A stretch of 64,000 bases of DNA from Valencia hispanica (GCA_963556495.2 OY747713.1:45372913-45436912); one strand, 5' to 3'. Counted from the stretch's first letter, positions 1 to 11,102 are shown. Numbers and translations are program-made. The notes: generated from the sequence alone by a model not told the origin.

Positions 1-872
1 AATCAGTACATGAGCGATTATGGACTTTGTGATGCATGGCGATCACTTCACCCCAATGACAAAAAATTTATTTTCTTCTCAAATGGATTATTTGTTAGTC
101 AGCAGCTCACTGTTGACTGACATTTCAGACACTGAGATACACCCTATAGCTGTTAGCGATCATGCTCCTGTTTCTCTAACTTTAGTAAATAAAACAGGAA
201 CACCTCAAAGCAAAAATGGAGATTTAATATATCCTTACTTAAGGATAAAGAATTTATAAAATATTTTGAAAAAGAGTGGGCTTCTTATTTAGAATATAAT
301 GACCTCCCTGGTACGTCGCCATCCATTCTTTGGGAGGCAGGAAAAGCTGTGATTAGAGGTAAAATAATCTCATTCTCATCAAATAAAAAGAAAATGGAAA
401 AAAAACGTATTCAGGAATTAGAAGAAACTATTAATTCATTAGAAGCTTCTCTAGAGGAGGAGAGACTAGGCAAAATCCGTAAAGCAAAGCTAGAATTAAA
501 TCAAATTATTAATAAAAGACCCAGTTCTTAATTCAAAGATTTAGGATTGAAAACTTTGAACAAGGTAATAAATCAGGTAGATTTTTGGCTAACCAGCTAA
601 AAATTAATAAAGAAAAACAACTATATCTGCTATTAAAGATCAGACCGGGAATACAGTATATGATCCTGGAAGAATAAACAACACATTTAAAGAATTTTAC
701 AAGGCTTTATACTCACCAGAGATAAATCCATCGGATCATAATATTGAACTATTTTTTGATAACATAACACTACCTAAATTATCTGAAAGTCAAGCGATGG
801 CCCTGGATTCACCACTAACAGCGGCTGAACTCCAGGAGGCCCTCCGAGGCATGCCCAATAAAAAGGCTCCAG
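1..872 (+). pseudogene. L1 ORF2 endonuclease end and linker, frameshifted
   Basis: The reading frame starts outside the window. Translated pieces give the end of the endonuclease (ending IHPIAVSDHAPVSL), a Lys/Glu-rich linker that looks coiled-coil (about 349-531) and the start of the RT region (PLTAAELQEALRGMPNKKAPG, about 800-875). Successive pieces lie in different frames, with breaks near 60-90, 235-255, 515-525, 615 and 875. The break near 875 looks like one missing C in the codons for the PGPDG motif. The number of independent indels points to an old or neutrally drifting copy, although the downstream RT frame is still open. Confidence 0.8.
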
Positions 873-939
873 GCCAGATGGATTTCCAGCAGAGTTCTAT
901 AAAGAATTCTGGAATATTCTGGCACCAACATTCCACAGA

Positions 940-3195
940 ATGCTGCAGGAAACCAAGGAAAATGGCCGACTCCCACCAAATATGAATTCTGCCTACATTA
1001 GTCTTCTACTAAAATCAGGTAAAGACCCTTTGTTTCCTACCAGCTATCGTCCCATATCCCTCATTAATGTTGATCTTAAAATAATCTGCAAAGCCCTCGC
1101 AAAAAGGATAGAGAAAGTAACCCCTCTTATAATACATCCTGATCAAACTGGTTTTATTAAAGGGAGACATTCATCCACAAATTCACGTAGATTAATAGAT
1201 TTAATAGATTTTTCTAACTGTAAAAACATTAAAACTAATATATTATCTTTAGATGCAGAAAAAGCATTTGATAGAGTTAACTGGAAATTCTTATTTGTAA
1301 CCTTACATAAATTTGGCTTTGGAAATTCTTTTATAAACTGGTTGAAAATATTATACAGTTCACCAACAGCATGTATCAGAACAAATAACCAAACATCATC
1401 TAGGTTTTATCTTCAGAGAGGTACCAGGCAGGGATGTACTCTCTCTCCCTCCCTGTTCGCTATTTTTATTGAACCACTAGCTGCAGCGATCAGGCAAACT
1501 CACAATATTAAAGCCATAAAATGCAATAACATAGAACATAAAATCAGTCTTTATGCAGATGATGTATTACTTTTTCTCCAGCATTCACAAACCTCTTTCT
1601 CTCAGGTAATCGGGTTGATAAAGTCTTACTCAAATGTTTCAGATTATTCCATAAATTGGTTAAAATCTACAGTTCTTCCAATCAATTGTTCTGTCCAGAA
1701 TCCAACTAATACACAACTGCAGTCAGGGAATATTACCTATTTAGGTATCAATGTCTCACCAAGACTGCCAGATTTAATAACGTTAAACTACATCCCACTT
1801 TTAAAAAAAGTGGAAGATGATCTTGCCAGATGGAAATCTCTACCCATATCACTTATGGGAAGGGTTGCTTCAATAAAAATGATGGTTTTGCCCAGAATCA
1901 ACTACTTATTCTCAATGATCCCAAGTAAACCATCACTAGACTGGTTTAGATCTCTGGACTCCTCTATCTCTAAATTTCTTTGGAAAGATAAACCCCCACG
2001 TATCAGCTTAAAAACACTGCAGAAGACCAAAGAAAAAGGAGGTCTAGATCTACCAAACTTCCATCATTACTTCTTAGCCAACAGGCTCCAATACATATCA
2101 AGATGGTTAAAACATAGCTACCTAGACGAGTCCTGGATAGACGTAGAACAGACACTATGTAATAAGATAAAACTTTCAGACCTACCATTTATTAGCTCAA
2201 ATATAAAACAATATGAATGCTTTAAAAGCATAAATATCAGCTCCTCTCTGACAGCATGGTGGGAGTTTCTAAAAATGACAGAGTCCACAATAATCCCAGG
2301 CAGACGTACACCCATCTGGAATAACCCCGACATCTTGCAAAAAAAAATTATGATAAGTTTTCCAGTCTGGAGGTGCAATGGAATTGAACACCTGGAACAT
2401 ATATTTGATGGAACAGACTCTATCCCATTTAATACATTAATTACACAATATGGAATTGATAAAAACAAATTCTTAGAATATCAACAAATTAAATCTATTA
2501 TTAAAGGTAAATTTAGGCTCAATACATCTGAATTACAAATTCCAGCAAGAGTTTTAGATTTTCTTAATCTCAACCCCCCCAAATTGCTGTCTAAAATATA
2601 CAAAACTTTATCTACATTAGATGAATCAATAGCCATCCCTATTTCAAAATGGGAGGTGGATTTATCAGTCAGCTTTGACCAAAACGTCTGGTCTCAGATA
2701 TGTTTAAGAACCTTTAAAATAACAAAAAATCCTAATTTGCAATTAATACAATACAAAATCCTTCATAGAGTACACTATACAGGTCAACGAATGTTTAGGA
2801 TGGGTTTTACATCGTCTAATACCTGCTTACAATGCACAAGCAATATACCAGATACTTATGTTCATGCGCTTTGGTTCTGTCCACCTGTTAAGAAATCTTG
2901 GTGCCAGATTTGTGAGGACTTATCAAAGTGTCTGAAATGTAACATCCCACCATCTCCCTCAATTTGCCTGTTAGGAAATTTAAATGATGTCACCATAGAC
3001 ACAAAGTCAGTTCTAATGGTTCACATTGCCTTATGCATCGCTAAGAAAACTATCCTCCTGAACTGGAAAAATAAAAAAGCTCTTAATATTAATCAGTATA
3101 GAAATCTCTTGTTGGACCATATTGGTCTTGAGACGGACTCTGGCTCCATATCTGATCAAGCTCTCTGGGCTCCTTTGATCAGCTCCATCACCTAG
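940..3195 (+). CDS. L1-type reverse transcriptase, C-terminal part of ORF2
   Basis: The longest open frame in the window, 751 codons from the first ATG; the same frame is open back to about 873 and should include the PDGFPAEFYKEFW segment. It would copy element RNA into DNA at a nicked target. Visible motifs by residue of the ATG-initiated frame are [14 protein letters not shown] (35-48), [13 protein letters not shown] with the first catalytic Asp (103-115), [10 protein letters not shown] (161-170) and LYADDVLLF with the catalytic pair (204-212). Near the C-terminus is CLQC followed by His and Cys in C-X2-C-X9-H-X4-C spacing, as in L1 and Tx1 proteins. The stop codon is directly followed by the GC-rich tail. 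The ATG is probably internal, not a real start, because the native protein begins upstream in the endonuclease. Confidence 0.85.
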   Translation: MLQETKENGRLPPNMNSAYISLLLKSGKDPLFPTSYRPISLINVDLKIICKALAKRIEKVTPLIIHPDQTGFIKGRHSSTNSRRLIDLIDFSNCKNIKTNILSLDAEKAFDRVNWKFLFVTLHKFGFGNSFINWLKILYSSPTACIRTNNQTSSRFYLQRGTRQGCTLSPSLFAIFIEPLAAAIRQTHNIKAIKCNNIEHKISLYADDVLLFLQHSQTSFSQVIGLIKSYSNVSDYSINWLKSTVLPINCSVQNPTNTQLQSGNITYLGINVSPRLPDLITLNYIPLLKKVEDDLARWKSLPISLMGRVASIKMMVLPRINYLFSMIPSKPSLDWFRSLDSSISKFLWKDKPPRISLKTLQKTKEKGGLDLPNFHHYFLANRLQYISRWLKHSYLDESWIDVEQTLCNKIKLSDLPFISSNIKQYECFKSINISSSLTAWWEFLKMTESTIIPGRRTPIWNNPDILQKKIMISFPVWRCNGIEHLEHIFDGTDSIPFNTLITQYGIDKNKFLEYQQIKSIIKGKFRLNTSELQIPARVLDFLNLNPPKLLSKIYKTLSTLDESIAIPISKWEVDLSVSFDQNVWSQICLRTFKITKNPNLQLIQYKILHRVHYTGQRMFRMGFTSSNTCLQCTSNIPDTYVHALWFCPPVKKSWCQICEDLSKCLKCNIPPSPSICLLGNLNDVTIDTKSVLMVHIALCIAKKTILLNWKNKKALNINQYRNLLLDHIGLETDSGSISDQALWAPLISSIT

Positions 3196-6100
3196 TGGGG
3201 GTGGGGGGTACTTGGTTTTGTCGTTTGGGACACTGTTGCTGATGTGGGGGTTTTGGGGTTGGAGGCGTCTGGGGGGGACCCCGGGGGGATGGGATCACTG
3301 GGCGGATGGGGCGCTGGACGTCGTGGCCGGCCTGGGGTTGGGCTTTGGGTGGTGACTCCTGATGGCTGCATGCGGTGCCTTGGGGGGGTTGCACTGGCGG
3401 ACATGGGTTACTGGCCTGGTGGCCGTGCTGCGCCTGGGTAGGGTCTGGGGTGGGCCTGGGGATTCGGGGCTCGGGGGCGCCGCGCCCCCTAGCTGTGGTC
3501 CTGGCTGGGGGTCGGCCGGCGTGGGGTCTCTGTTGGCTGTGGAGGTCGTGGCCGGCCGGCGGCCGGCATGTGCAGCCGCCTCTCTCTTTTTCTCTGGGCC
3601 GATTGTCATCGCCAGTCCCTGTATGGCGTCTCGCCTTGTTTGCTGGTTGGGGTGCCTGGCTGCTGGTCGCGGCGGCTGGGTGGCTTTTCTGGGCCGGATC
3701 AGTCCTTTTTTGCACTGGACTTGGCTCCTGGGTCTTGGTCTTTGTGTGGGGCGCTGGGGTTGGGCATTTGGCTGGGATCGGTCGGACTTGCGGGTGGACT
3801 GGCCGGGTGGTGGGCGTGCAGGGCAGGTGGGTGGGGCGCTGCGTTTGGTCTCCTGCCGGGCCGTTGAGCAACAGTGGTCGCTCCACAAAGAATGAGGCTG
3901 GTGGATGTCGGCATGGTAGGTCGGCCGCCCGGCTCATCGGTTTGCTCCTGGTCTGGGCAGGTACGTCGACGTGGTTCGGGCTACGGGGGCCTCCGGTGTG
4001 CGGGTGGCGCTGGGGGCCTCCTTTGCTGGCGGGGAGGCTGCTGCTGTGTGGCAACAGGTGCTCTCCCCCTACGAGGGCACTTGGACGGGGGGAGGGGTGT
4101 GCGGGAGGGGGGGGGGAGGCGGGGCGAACTCAACCTGGGTGTCTAGTGTCTTTTGTGTTTTGAGAGTAGAGCGAATGTCAGGGTGGGTTTAGTTCCCCTT
4201 CTGGGATGGGGCTGGGGGGACTGCCTTGGGGTCCATGGGGCTTTGTGGTGCTGTGGCCGTGGGCCCCGGGTCGGACGTGCCATGGCCTCCCTCCCCTGGT
4301 GGATCCCGGTGAACAGCGGTGCCTATTGGGGTCAGTGGGGGAGCTGGCTCCCTGGGAAGACATTTTGTCTCCCAGTCCTTCCCTCCCCATCCCTGGACAC
4401 CTCTGTCCACCCGCTCCATCACTTTACCACTCATATAGGGTCTTGGGGCATGGGGACATCACTGGGGTGCGAGGAGGGGCTTCCCTCCTCGCTGTCCCGT
4501 GGTGTCCTGGGTCCCAATTTTAATATACAACTTAGACACTCCCACTTATAACATTTTCACACGACACATATGTAGGGACTTTGGGGTGGGCACACTTTTC
4601 GGCATCCAGAGGGGGAGCGGTACAATCAGCTTCACCTCTGGTGCCGGTGCCCACTGTTAAACCACATATAGACACTGAGGGCTCGGGGTGGGGGTTGGGG
4701 GATGTGTGGCTGCCTCCCCCACATCCCACCCTTCTGTTTTAAATGCACATTATAACAACACGCATCAACACCATACTCGAGCGGGAGGATGGAGGCTAGG
4801 GGTCTTTTCCCACCCCTGTTCGCTACGGGCCATCAGGGGTTGGGGTCCGGAGGAGGACAGGCGGTCTGGTCGGGGTCCTGGGCTGTCGGGCTGCTTTGCC
4901 ACTGTGGGGCCCTTGGCAGTGTGCTTGTCCCCATCCTAGAAGGTAGGGGGTCCACCTCCCGGCTCCGGGGGCTGGTGGCTCTACTGGGGCATCAGTACCT
5001 GGACCTGGGAGCATAAAGTGTGCATGGGGTGTGTGAGTGAGGGTACAGCGTCATTTTTTTGGGTGTCTTGGTGAGTCAGTGAGAATGTATGTGTTTAAGA
5101 GGGAGGGAACATATGACTGTGTCTGTATGGCTTTGTCTACCTGTCAGGTTGGATCTTGGTCTGCCCCCTCGCCTGGTGCACCTCAGGCCTTACACTTAAT
5201 GGGGGGCCTATTTCCCCTCCGTCACTCCCCGCCGGTGACGGGGGCCCCTGCCTGCCGGTGCGCCGGTGGTCAATCCGGTTTGGACCTGGTGCGTGCCTGG
5301 CCGGGCCTGGGGGGGCCGGTCGGCCGATGCGCTGGGCCGATATCTTCTTTTGGTTGGTTGGGGCACCTCTTTTAGAGGTGCCAGGTTTGGGATTGTTGGG
5401 TGGTGCCTGCTCGGTGGCTCGGCGGGATGCGGATCCGGCGTCTATGCTCGTTTGATCACCTGTTCTGTGCGCACCGTGCGTGGCCGGTTCATTGGCGGGT
5501 TGGACCGGCCCCGGCCCTCGTTGGATGCCTGGTCTCGGCGCCCTGCGTTGTGCGGGATCAGGACCCGGGAGCTGGTACAACTTGGCGTCCAGATGCTGAC
5601 TGAGCCCGGCCTAGGGATGCTGTCCGTCCCCTGCGGCTATTGGTGGGGCGCTGGGATGTTGGAGGTGGAGATTGGCCTAGGGTGGAGGCGTCGCGCGGCC
5701 GGCCGCGGCCCCTGCAGTGCGGGGGGCCCCTCGTCGGCCGGTCCCTTGTCGGGTCCCTGCTGGGCGGTGGGGTGCCCCTGGGCCCCGGCTCCCCCGGTCC
5801 GTTGACCGCCCCGCCCCGGCGCGGCCGGTTGCCGGCGGAGCCTGTGGGCTCGTCACTGCTGCCCCCCGGGCCCCTGCATAGTGGCCGCTGGATGTTCCCC
5901 TGGGGTTCTCCTTTTCTCCTCTCTTGGGGGATGCGGTCGGCCCCGCCCGGGTCCGCCTGGGGCTCTGGCGGTCCTTTGGACGTCTTTGCTCCGATCTCCT
6001 TCATGTCTGCATCGATTCCTGGGAGACGGATTGATGTCTGCTCACACCAACTATCGAACACTCTTATGGAGAAACCTTATATGCACCAGCATGCTAACAC

Positions 6101-6656
6101 ACACACAGATGTGGGGTCTCTGGTGTTTAAGGATATATTCTTGGGCTGAGGTTATCATTACTAGAGCTTGATTAATCGGTACCATGAGTTTTTCTGTGAC
6201 ATTGTTGTTGTATTTTTATATCTATTTTTGTGTGATGTGGTTGTGTAATTCTTAGTTCACAATGTTTGGTTGGTTTTGTCGATGTTCCTTTTTTGTGTTT
6301 TGTTTTTCCCCCTCTCTCTGCCGTCCTGTGGGTATGGAGGCAGACTTCAATGTTTTCCTGTGTTTTCTTTGTTCCCCTTCCTCTCTTGTATTTTCAATTC
6401 ACCCTCTCTCATGACATTTTGTTTCCTACCTCTCTTCTTCATCCTCCTTCTTTCTTCTTCTTAATTTTCCGTCTCCGTGTCCATAACATCAGGAAATAAA
6501 AACCCCAACAATTCATTATAAAGATTTTTCACACATAAATCAAGTGGAGTACTATAGCAAAAGCTGTACTGCTCCGCTTGTGAAAGTAAATCTGTTGGGC
6601 TTCTACTTGGTACTCAGACACCAATTCTGAGCTCCACACTGCCAAACAGGACACGT
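3196..6656 (+). other. GC-rich 3' tail (3' UTR) of the L1-clade LINE
   Basis: This 3.46 kb region follows the RT stop codon. It is GC-rich to about 6060, and the plus strand is dominated by G and T while the minus strand is rich in C and A. The last 400 bases turn pyrimidine-rich (6290-6480), contain an AATAAA hexamer near 6494, and end in a conserved AT-rich stretch before poly(A). Several long frames are open on both strands, as expected of stop-poor GC-rich DNA. Copies of its 3' 1.4-2.4 kb at 47282-48731 and 61467-63822 are very similar by eye, so it was retrotransposed recently. It resembles no protein I recognise. Confidence 0.75.
5362..5382 (+). other. Conserved short hairpin in the L1 tail
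   Basis: A perfect 9-bp stem (GGCACCTCT / AGAGGTGCC) with a TTT loop. The same hairpin is present without change in both truncated copies, at 48591-48611 (reverse) and 62545-62565 (forward). It lies about 1.3 kb upstream of the poly(A) end. Confidence 0.6.
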
Positions 6657-6689
6657 AAAAAAAAAAAAAAAAAAAAAACATTGTTCACG

Positions 6690-6795
6690 AGTCACGCAGC
6701 TCGAGTCCAAGTTGAGTCTTAAGTCTTTCGAGGACGAGTCTCAAGTCAAGTCTGAAGTCACTGTGTGTGTTCACTCGAGTCGGAGTCTCCATCTC
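6690..6795. repeat. Degenerate GAGTC/AAGTC-type tandem repeat
   Basis: Short units around GAGTC and AAGTC recur irregularly between the L1 poly(A) and the Tc1 relic. Repeats with this phrase are common in fish genomes. It may be the DNA into which the L1 element inserted. Confidence 0.45.
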
Positions 6796-7440
6796 TGGGG
6801 TGAAGACATTATACTTTGGGGCTTCTTTTCTGCTAAGGGAGCAGGACGACTGACCCTAATTACGGAAAGGATGAATGGGGTGACGTATCATGAGATTTTG
6901 GGTAAAAACCTCCTTCCATCAGTGAGAGCACTAAATATGAAACGTGGCTGGATATTCCAGCATGACAATGATCCCAAACATCGCCCGGGTAACAAAGGAA
7001 TGGCTATGTAAAAGGCCTCTCAACGTTTTGGAGTGGCCTGGCAAGTCTCCAGACCTTATTCCAATTGAGAATCTGTGGAGAGAGTTGAAAGTCCGCGTTG
7101 CCTAGCGACAGCCCCAAAACATCACAGCTCTAGAGAAGATCTGCATAGAAGAATCGGCCAAAATAGCAGCTACAGTGTGTGCAAACCTGGTGAAGACCTA
7201 CAGGAAACATGTGACCTTTGTCATTGCCAACCAAGGTTACATTACAAAGTACTGAGGTGAACTTTTGTTATTGACTAAATACTTATTTTCTGCACCATTA
7301 TGCAAATAAATTCTTTAAAAATCATACAATGTGATTTCCTGGATTTCTGTCTCTCACAGTTGAAGTGTACCTATGATGACAATGACAGACCTCTTTCATC
7401 TCTTTAAGTGGGACAGCTTGCACAATCTGACTGCCAGATA
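6796..7440 (+). pseudogene. Tc1-like transposase relic
   Basis: Broken frames give the C-terminal half of a Tc1-type transposase: [15 protein letters not shown], then the second catalytic segment FQHDNDPKH (near 6955-6980), a stop, then an out-of-frame segment matching the [12 protein letters not shown] region with the third acidic residue (7045-7090). The downstream DNA (7260-7440) is the AT-rich end of the element. The N-terminal DNA-binding half and the 5' terminal repeat are missing. It belongs to a different subfamily from Tc1 copies A and B and is like the relic at 22520-23260. Confidence 0.7.
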
Positions 7441-8225
7441 GTTTTTTTGTCCCACTTTAACCTCTGCTTTTGTTTTAAAGAAATATCTCACTAACACTGA
7501 TTCATGCTTACAGCATATACCTTTAGTGAGTGTAAAATTAGATCACTAGAATTAATATTCTTTTTTCACTGTTACACAAACTGAAGACAGTAGGTGCAGT
7601 AGCCCAGTGTCCAGATTAGGCTCCTTCACCACCAATGACCATGTTATGCCTGTTTTCTACAAGGTTCTGCTCGGCGCGGGCCGCGTCATGTTGTGTTGGG
7701 TCATCCCGGCACAGCACGGCTTGGTTGTGTTTCCATTGCCGTCTCAGGAACACGGCAGTGGGTGATGACATGGGCAGGGAAACTTATTGGTAGTTGTAAG
7801 AGACTCATACATAACCCGTACATCTTATATAATACAATTGTCATTAAAGTTTGGATAAAATGTATGTACTGCACAATATTTATTTGATCAAGTAAAGATA
7901 AAAAGGTGTTTACTGAGTAATAGAAATGTACCAGTATAATGATCTTTAATACTAACACTACTACTCAGTGCACACCTTTTTCACCATTACCTCTATTGAT
8001 TATGGGGAACTCACAAAGTTTACTATAGTGAACATGCAAAAGACAAGTGACCTACAACTGCTGAATCATAACTGATTCTGGTCCTCCGTTAAAGTCTCAG
8101 TTTTGTTTTCCCTTTTTTCCCAAGTATACCACATGTATAACCCTATGGATGGATAAATGACTGTAATTTTGGTAACACTGCTAACTTTATTGAAATAGGA
8201 AAAAAAAGTAGATATTTATATTGCA

Positions 8226-8484
8226 TGTCAGAGCCTCCAGCGCTTTGCCCCTGATCACCCATTGTATGCACCTGTGCCCAATCTCTCTCACCTGATCCTC
8301 CTCCTCACCTTATGTATTCAACCCGGTCTCGTCTCCTCATCCCCTGTCGGATCATTATGTTGTCTTGTCCTCCAGTGTGTCTCCTGCCTGCCCGTCACTC
8401 TTGCCTTCGGCCTCCAATAAATCCTTATTACACATTTTAATCCCCGTCTGGGTCCATCTTCACCTCAACAACACACCCTGACAT
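8226..8484 (+). repeat. Short TGTCA...TGACA (LTR-like) insertion
   Basis: This 259-bp piece begins TGTCAG and ends CTGACA, contains an AATAAA hexamer near 8416, and is flanked by TTGCA on the left and TTGTA on the right, a possible 5-bp target duplication with one change. Its content (stretches such as CCTGATCACC and GGGTCC near the 3' end) resembles the repeats at 18297, 42011, 45725 and 53836. A TG...CA boundary, an internal poly(A) signal and a 5-bp duplication are features of solo LTRs, but no coding LTR element of this type is in the window. Confidence 0.45.
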
Positions 8485-8900
8485 TGTACATGTAAACTCC
8501 GTGGCAGACTATTTTTGTGTGCCTGTCTACCACAGCGTGCACAAAGCCACAAAACACTTTCAAAAAAGCTTGATTGAAGCTGTTTTCCTGAGCCAACTTC
8601 ACTCTCCTTAGCTCAGTCTCCATCTCCCTGGTGAGCCACATTTCCTCCAAACAAGCAAGGTTACACCGGGCCACAGCAGTGGACTGTTCATCTGCCTCCG
8701 TAATTTCTTCCAACACCATGCCCATGTCTAAACTGGTCCTTTTTATTTTACCTGAAGAAAAGAAGACATACATAAATACATAGTCCAGTGAAATACATTT
8801 AAAGGTCACACACTATATTGAGAAACATTAAACTCACCGGGGCCTGTCCGAGGGCAGATCTCCAACATCTCGTAAAACGACTATGTTGGAGCAAAGTTTT
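8465..8900 (-). pseudogene. Spliced gene fragment of unknown function (two exons)
   Basis: On the minus strand a 63-bp exon (8900-8838) is bounded by an AG acceptor (after a T-rich tract) and a GTGAGT donor. It reads NFAPT-stop-SFYEMLEICPRTGP. It joins in phase to a second exon from 8751 preceded by TTTCTTCAG, which reads GKIKRTSLDMGMVLEEITEADEQ, then a charged region with CNLACLEEMWLTREMETELRRVK, probably helical. The last few codons up to the stop at 8465 come from the insertion at 8226-8484, so the true C-terminus was cut. The small exon also has one in-frame stop. I do not recognise the family. It may be the partner (trihelix/Myb-like) protein of the enclosing transposon. Confidence 0.45.
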
Positions 8901-9290
8901 CTTGAAAGGAAAAAAAAATATTATTTATCATTAAAATCTCATACAACCAGTAAAACGCCATTCTGTGACATCACTTAACATTCACAACGCCAGGCCAACC
9001 AGTGGCTACCACTACATAGGTAGGAGTGAGACATCCTTTACCAGACCAATCAGTCCTTAGGTGGGTGTGTTTCGGATTGAGCCTGGGGTAGTCCGAAAAA
9101 AGGGGTCGGTTCAGCCCAGACAAAGGTAGTGGAAACGCGCTAAATACGGAGTGACGGGACCTGGGCCGGGCCGGGCCGGGCCTGCCCTTGTGGAAAAGGG
9201 GCAGAATATAAGTAGATTGGGCCTAGAAGCAGAAGCCTATATGTAGCACAGTGTTACATGGGTTCCTTTCTGTGGAAAATTAAAAAAGAA

Positions 9291-9332
9291 CTGTGTGTGT
9301 GTGTTTGTGTGTGTGTGTGCGTGTGTGTGTGT
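9291..9332. repeat. (GT)n microsatellite
   Basis: An interrupted GT dinucleotide run. From here to about 10460, apart from a G-rich patch near 9660-9690, I see only AT-rich DNA without recognisable genes or repeats. Confidence 0.9.
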
Positions 9333-10494
9333 GCAAAGGAGGAGGAGGAGGACTGGGGGTTGGGCTCGAGGCTGCAAGACAGACACACACTGCTTTAAAT
9401 AGGTCTAATCCCAGCCCCATCCTTGTGCATGCATCCGGCCACTCTCTTACCGCTGGGTATGAAACGCAGCTTTGCAAGGTATAAGAGTCCTCTTGGCACA
9501 CCCCTGGAGCATGTGTTGGTGGAGGGCTGGATGTGGATGTGTGTCAGTCTTATGAACGTGCTCAGCAGCACAAAAGTGGAAGTTGTCAGTGTGAGCTGAA
9601 TGCTGAGGCGGTCTAAGCACAGGGGCTGGGATTTTTAAAAGTGAAGGTCGTGTAAAACACAGTTCAGGGAGGGGAGGGGGGGGTTGAGAGTGAGGAAAAT
9701 TTATTGACCTTGGGTTGTGATAAATCTAAAAAGTAAAGAAACTGTAGCCAGGATCATGTCCCTGGGCTTAATGAATACTGTTCATCGAAAAAGAAATGCT
9801 GATGAGAAGTCAAGGTTATTAAACAGCCATCTGCTGTTTGTGTGCAAGTGACTTCATATAGCATTGTTTAATCTTCTGCTGCACAGTAACATTCTCTACA
9901 CCACCACCTGTCCAACAACACTGATTCAAAGCCAATGGTTAAACACCATGCAAATCTGACCACTACCCTGTCCCGCCATGATCTTGGGGCACTTTTTTGA
10001 TTGTTGCGGCCTAAAATGCCTGCTGTTGCATCAGCTTTTGTGAAAAGTTGCAACAAAAGTTACAATGTTTTTGTTTGCAATTTTATTTTTATTTTTCACT
10101 AAATCGCCTCAGAATTGTTTCAGAAAAACCCATGAAAATGTTAAATTCTGAAATTCCAACATTTTTATTGTAATATGTGCACTAGAAGAACACTTTGCCT
10201 TTCAGCAGAACACTTCAAATTGTATCTTATTGCTTTAATACAAAAAGAACAAAGCAACAATTCCAGGTTCATAGAACTTTGGAATAAAAAAAAGAGTGGT
10301 TCTTTTCTGAGTGTTTGACAAATAACTCCGTAAATACAGAATAAAATTCTGCCATTAAACTTGAGCTGACAACAATAAATGCCATCCTGTACTCAAAAAT
10401 TTGAATACAATGAATAAATAAAATTCTGCAGATAAAAAAAATTTTAAGTGCACAAATGCTTACCCCTAATTTCCACTACATGCGTTCCGCTCTG

Positions 10495-10545
10495 CCACGC
10501 CACGCCACGCCACGCCACGCCACGCCACGCCACGCCACGCCACGC
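10495..10545. repeat. (CCACG)n microsatellite
   Basis: About ten perfect pentamer units with no spacers, directly inside the left terminal repeat of the MITE. It is a simple tandem expansion, not a CRISPR-type array. Confidence 0.95.
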
Positions 10546-11066
10546 CATTCTCTCCTGTCCCTGATTTCCGCTGCATCTGCTCCACATCCGCTCCACTCTG
10601 GTCCGAAGCCCAGAGGTGCTCAAAGAAGCATGCGTGGGAATTGCGAGATCTCGCAATAAAAGTCAGTCATAAATGCGGAAAAAAGTGATGGATTATTTTA
10701 TGATTTTCCACTTCAAGTATTAGTTTGTCTTCATCCATGTTGTCCTGTTGCTTTTCTCTTGTATCTGAATAACGTATTTGTTGACCCACGTACCTACTAT
10801 GTCTTGTGTGGCAGGAAATGACAAAAGAGCTTTCAGAATTAAATACGTTTTGATTATATTATGTGTGTAAATTATGTATAAACACGCACAATTATTTTAG
10901 ACAACATATGTATAAATATACGCGTGATTATATTATTATAGCTGTGCACACAAAAAAATCCAGTCTGTCTTTATTGATTTATTTTGAAAAAACGGATGTT
11001 GTGCTCGTTCGGTATCCTGTTGGTGCTGTGTGATTTGTGTAGATTGACTGCGAACTTGCTCCTGCG

Positions 11067-11102
11067 TCCGGCAAAAATAGAATCGATCCTATTTTTGCCG
11101 GA
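11067..11102. repeat. Perfect 14-bp stem hairpin
   Basis: TCCGGCAAAAATAG is followed, after an 8-base loop containing ATCGAT, by its exact reverse complement. It lies within the MITE at 10463-11220. Confidence 0.7.

Larger units (their letters stand above)
1..6678 (+). mobile_element. L1-clade (Swimmer-like) LINE, 3' part
   Basis: This is a non-LTR retrotransposon running off the left edge of the window. In order it shows the end of an apurinic-type endonuclease (SDHAPVSL motif), a linker, a reverse transcriptase of the L1/Tx1 type, a cysteine-histidine motif, a 3.46 kb GC-rich tail and a 22-A poly(A) run at 6657-6678. The tail belongs to the element because two 5'-truncated copies of it elsewhere in the window (47282-48731 reverse, 61467-63822 forward) end at the same 3' point and carry target duplications. 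The endonuclease and linker are frameshifted several times, so this copy cannot make a complete ORF2 protein. The Swimmer assignment is from family resemblance and was not checked by search. Confidence 0.85.
7647..9203. mobile_element. Candidate TIR DNA transposon with a spliced gene inside
   Basis: The left end (TGCCTGTTTTCTACAAGG) and the reverse complement of the right end (TGCCCCTTTTCCACAAGG) match at most positions, which suggests terminal inverted repeats bounding 1557 bp. GC-rich subterminal DNA lies at both ends (GGCGCGGGCCGCG on the left, repeated GGGCC on the right). No clean target duplication is visible. A reverse-strand spliced gene fragment lies at 8465-8900, and a younger repeat has inserted at 8226-8484. 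The class is uncertain; the TIR style and the CCAATCAG-type internal phrases are reminiscent of PIF/Harbinger MITEs. Confidence 0.4.

Noticed and set aside
3188..4054. 288-codon minus-strand Pro/Arg-rich open frame
   Set aside because: It lies in GC-rich LINE tail DNA with few stops on either strand, is Pro/Arg/Gln-biased as expected of C/A-rich sequence, and has no domain.
10495..10545. Regular array considered as a CRISPR
   Set aside because: The units are contiguous pentamers without spacers, so this is a simple microsatellite.
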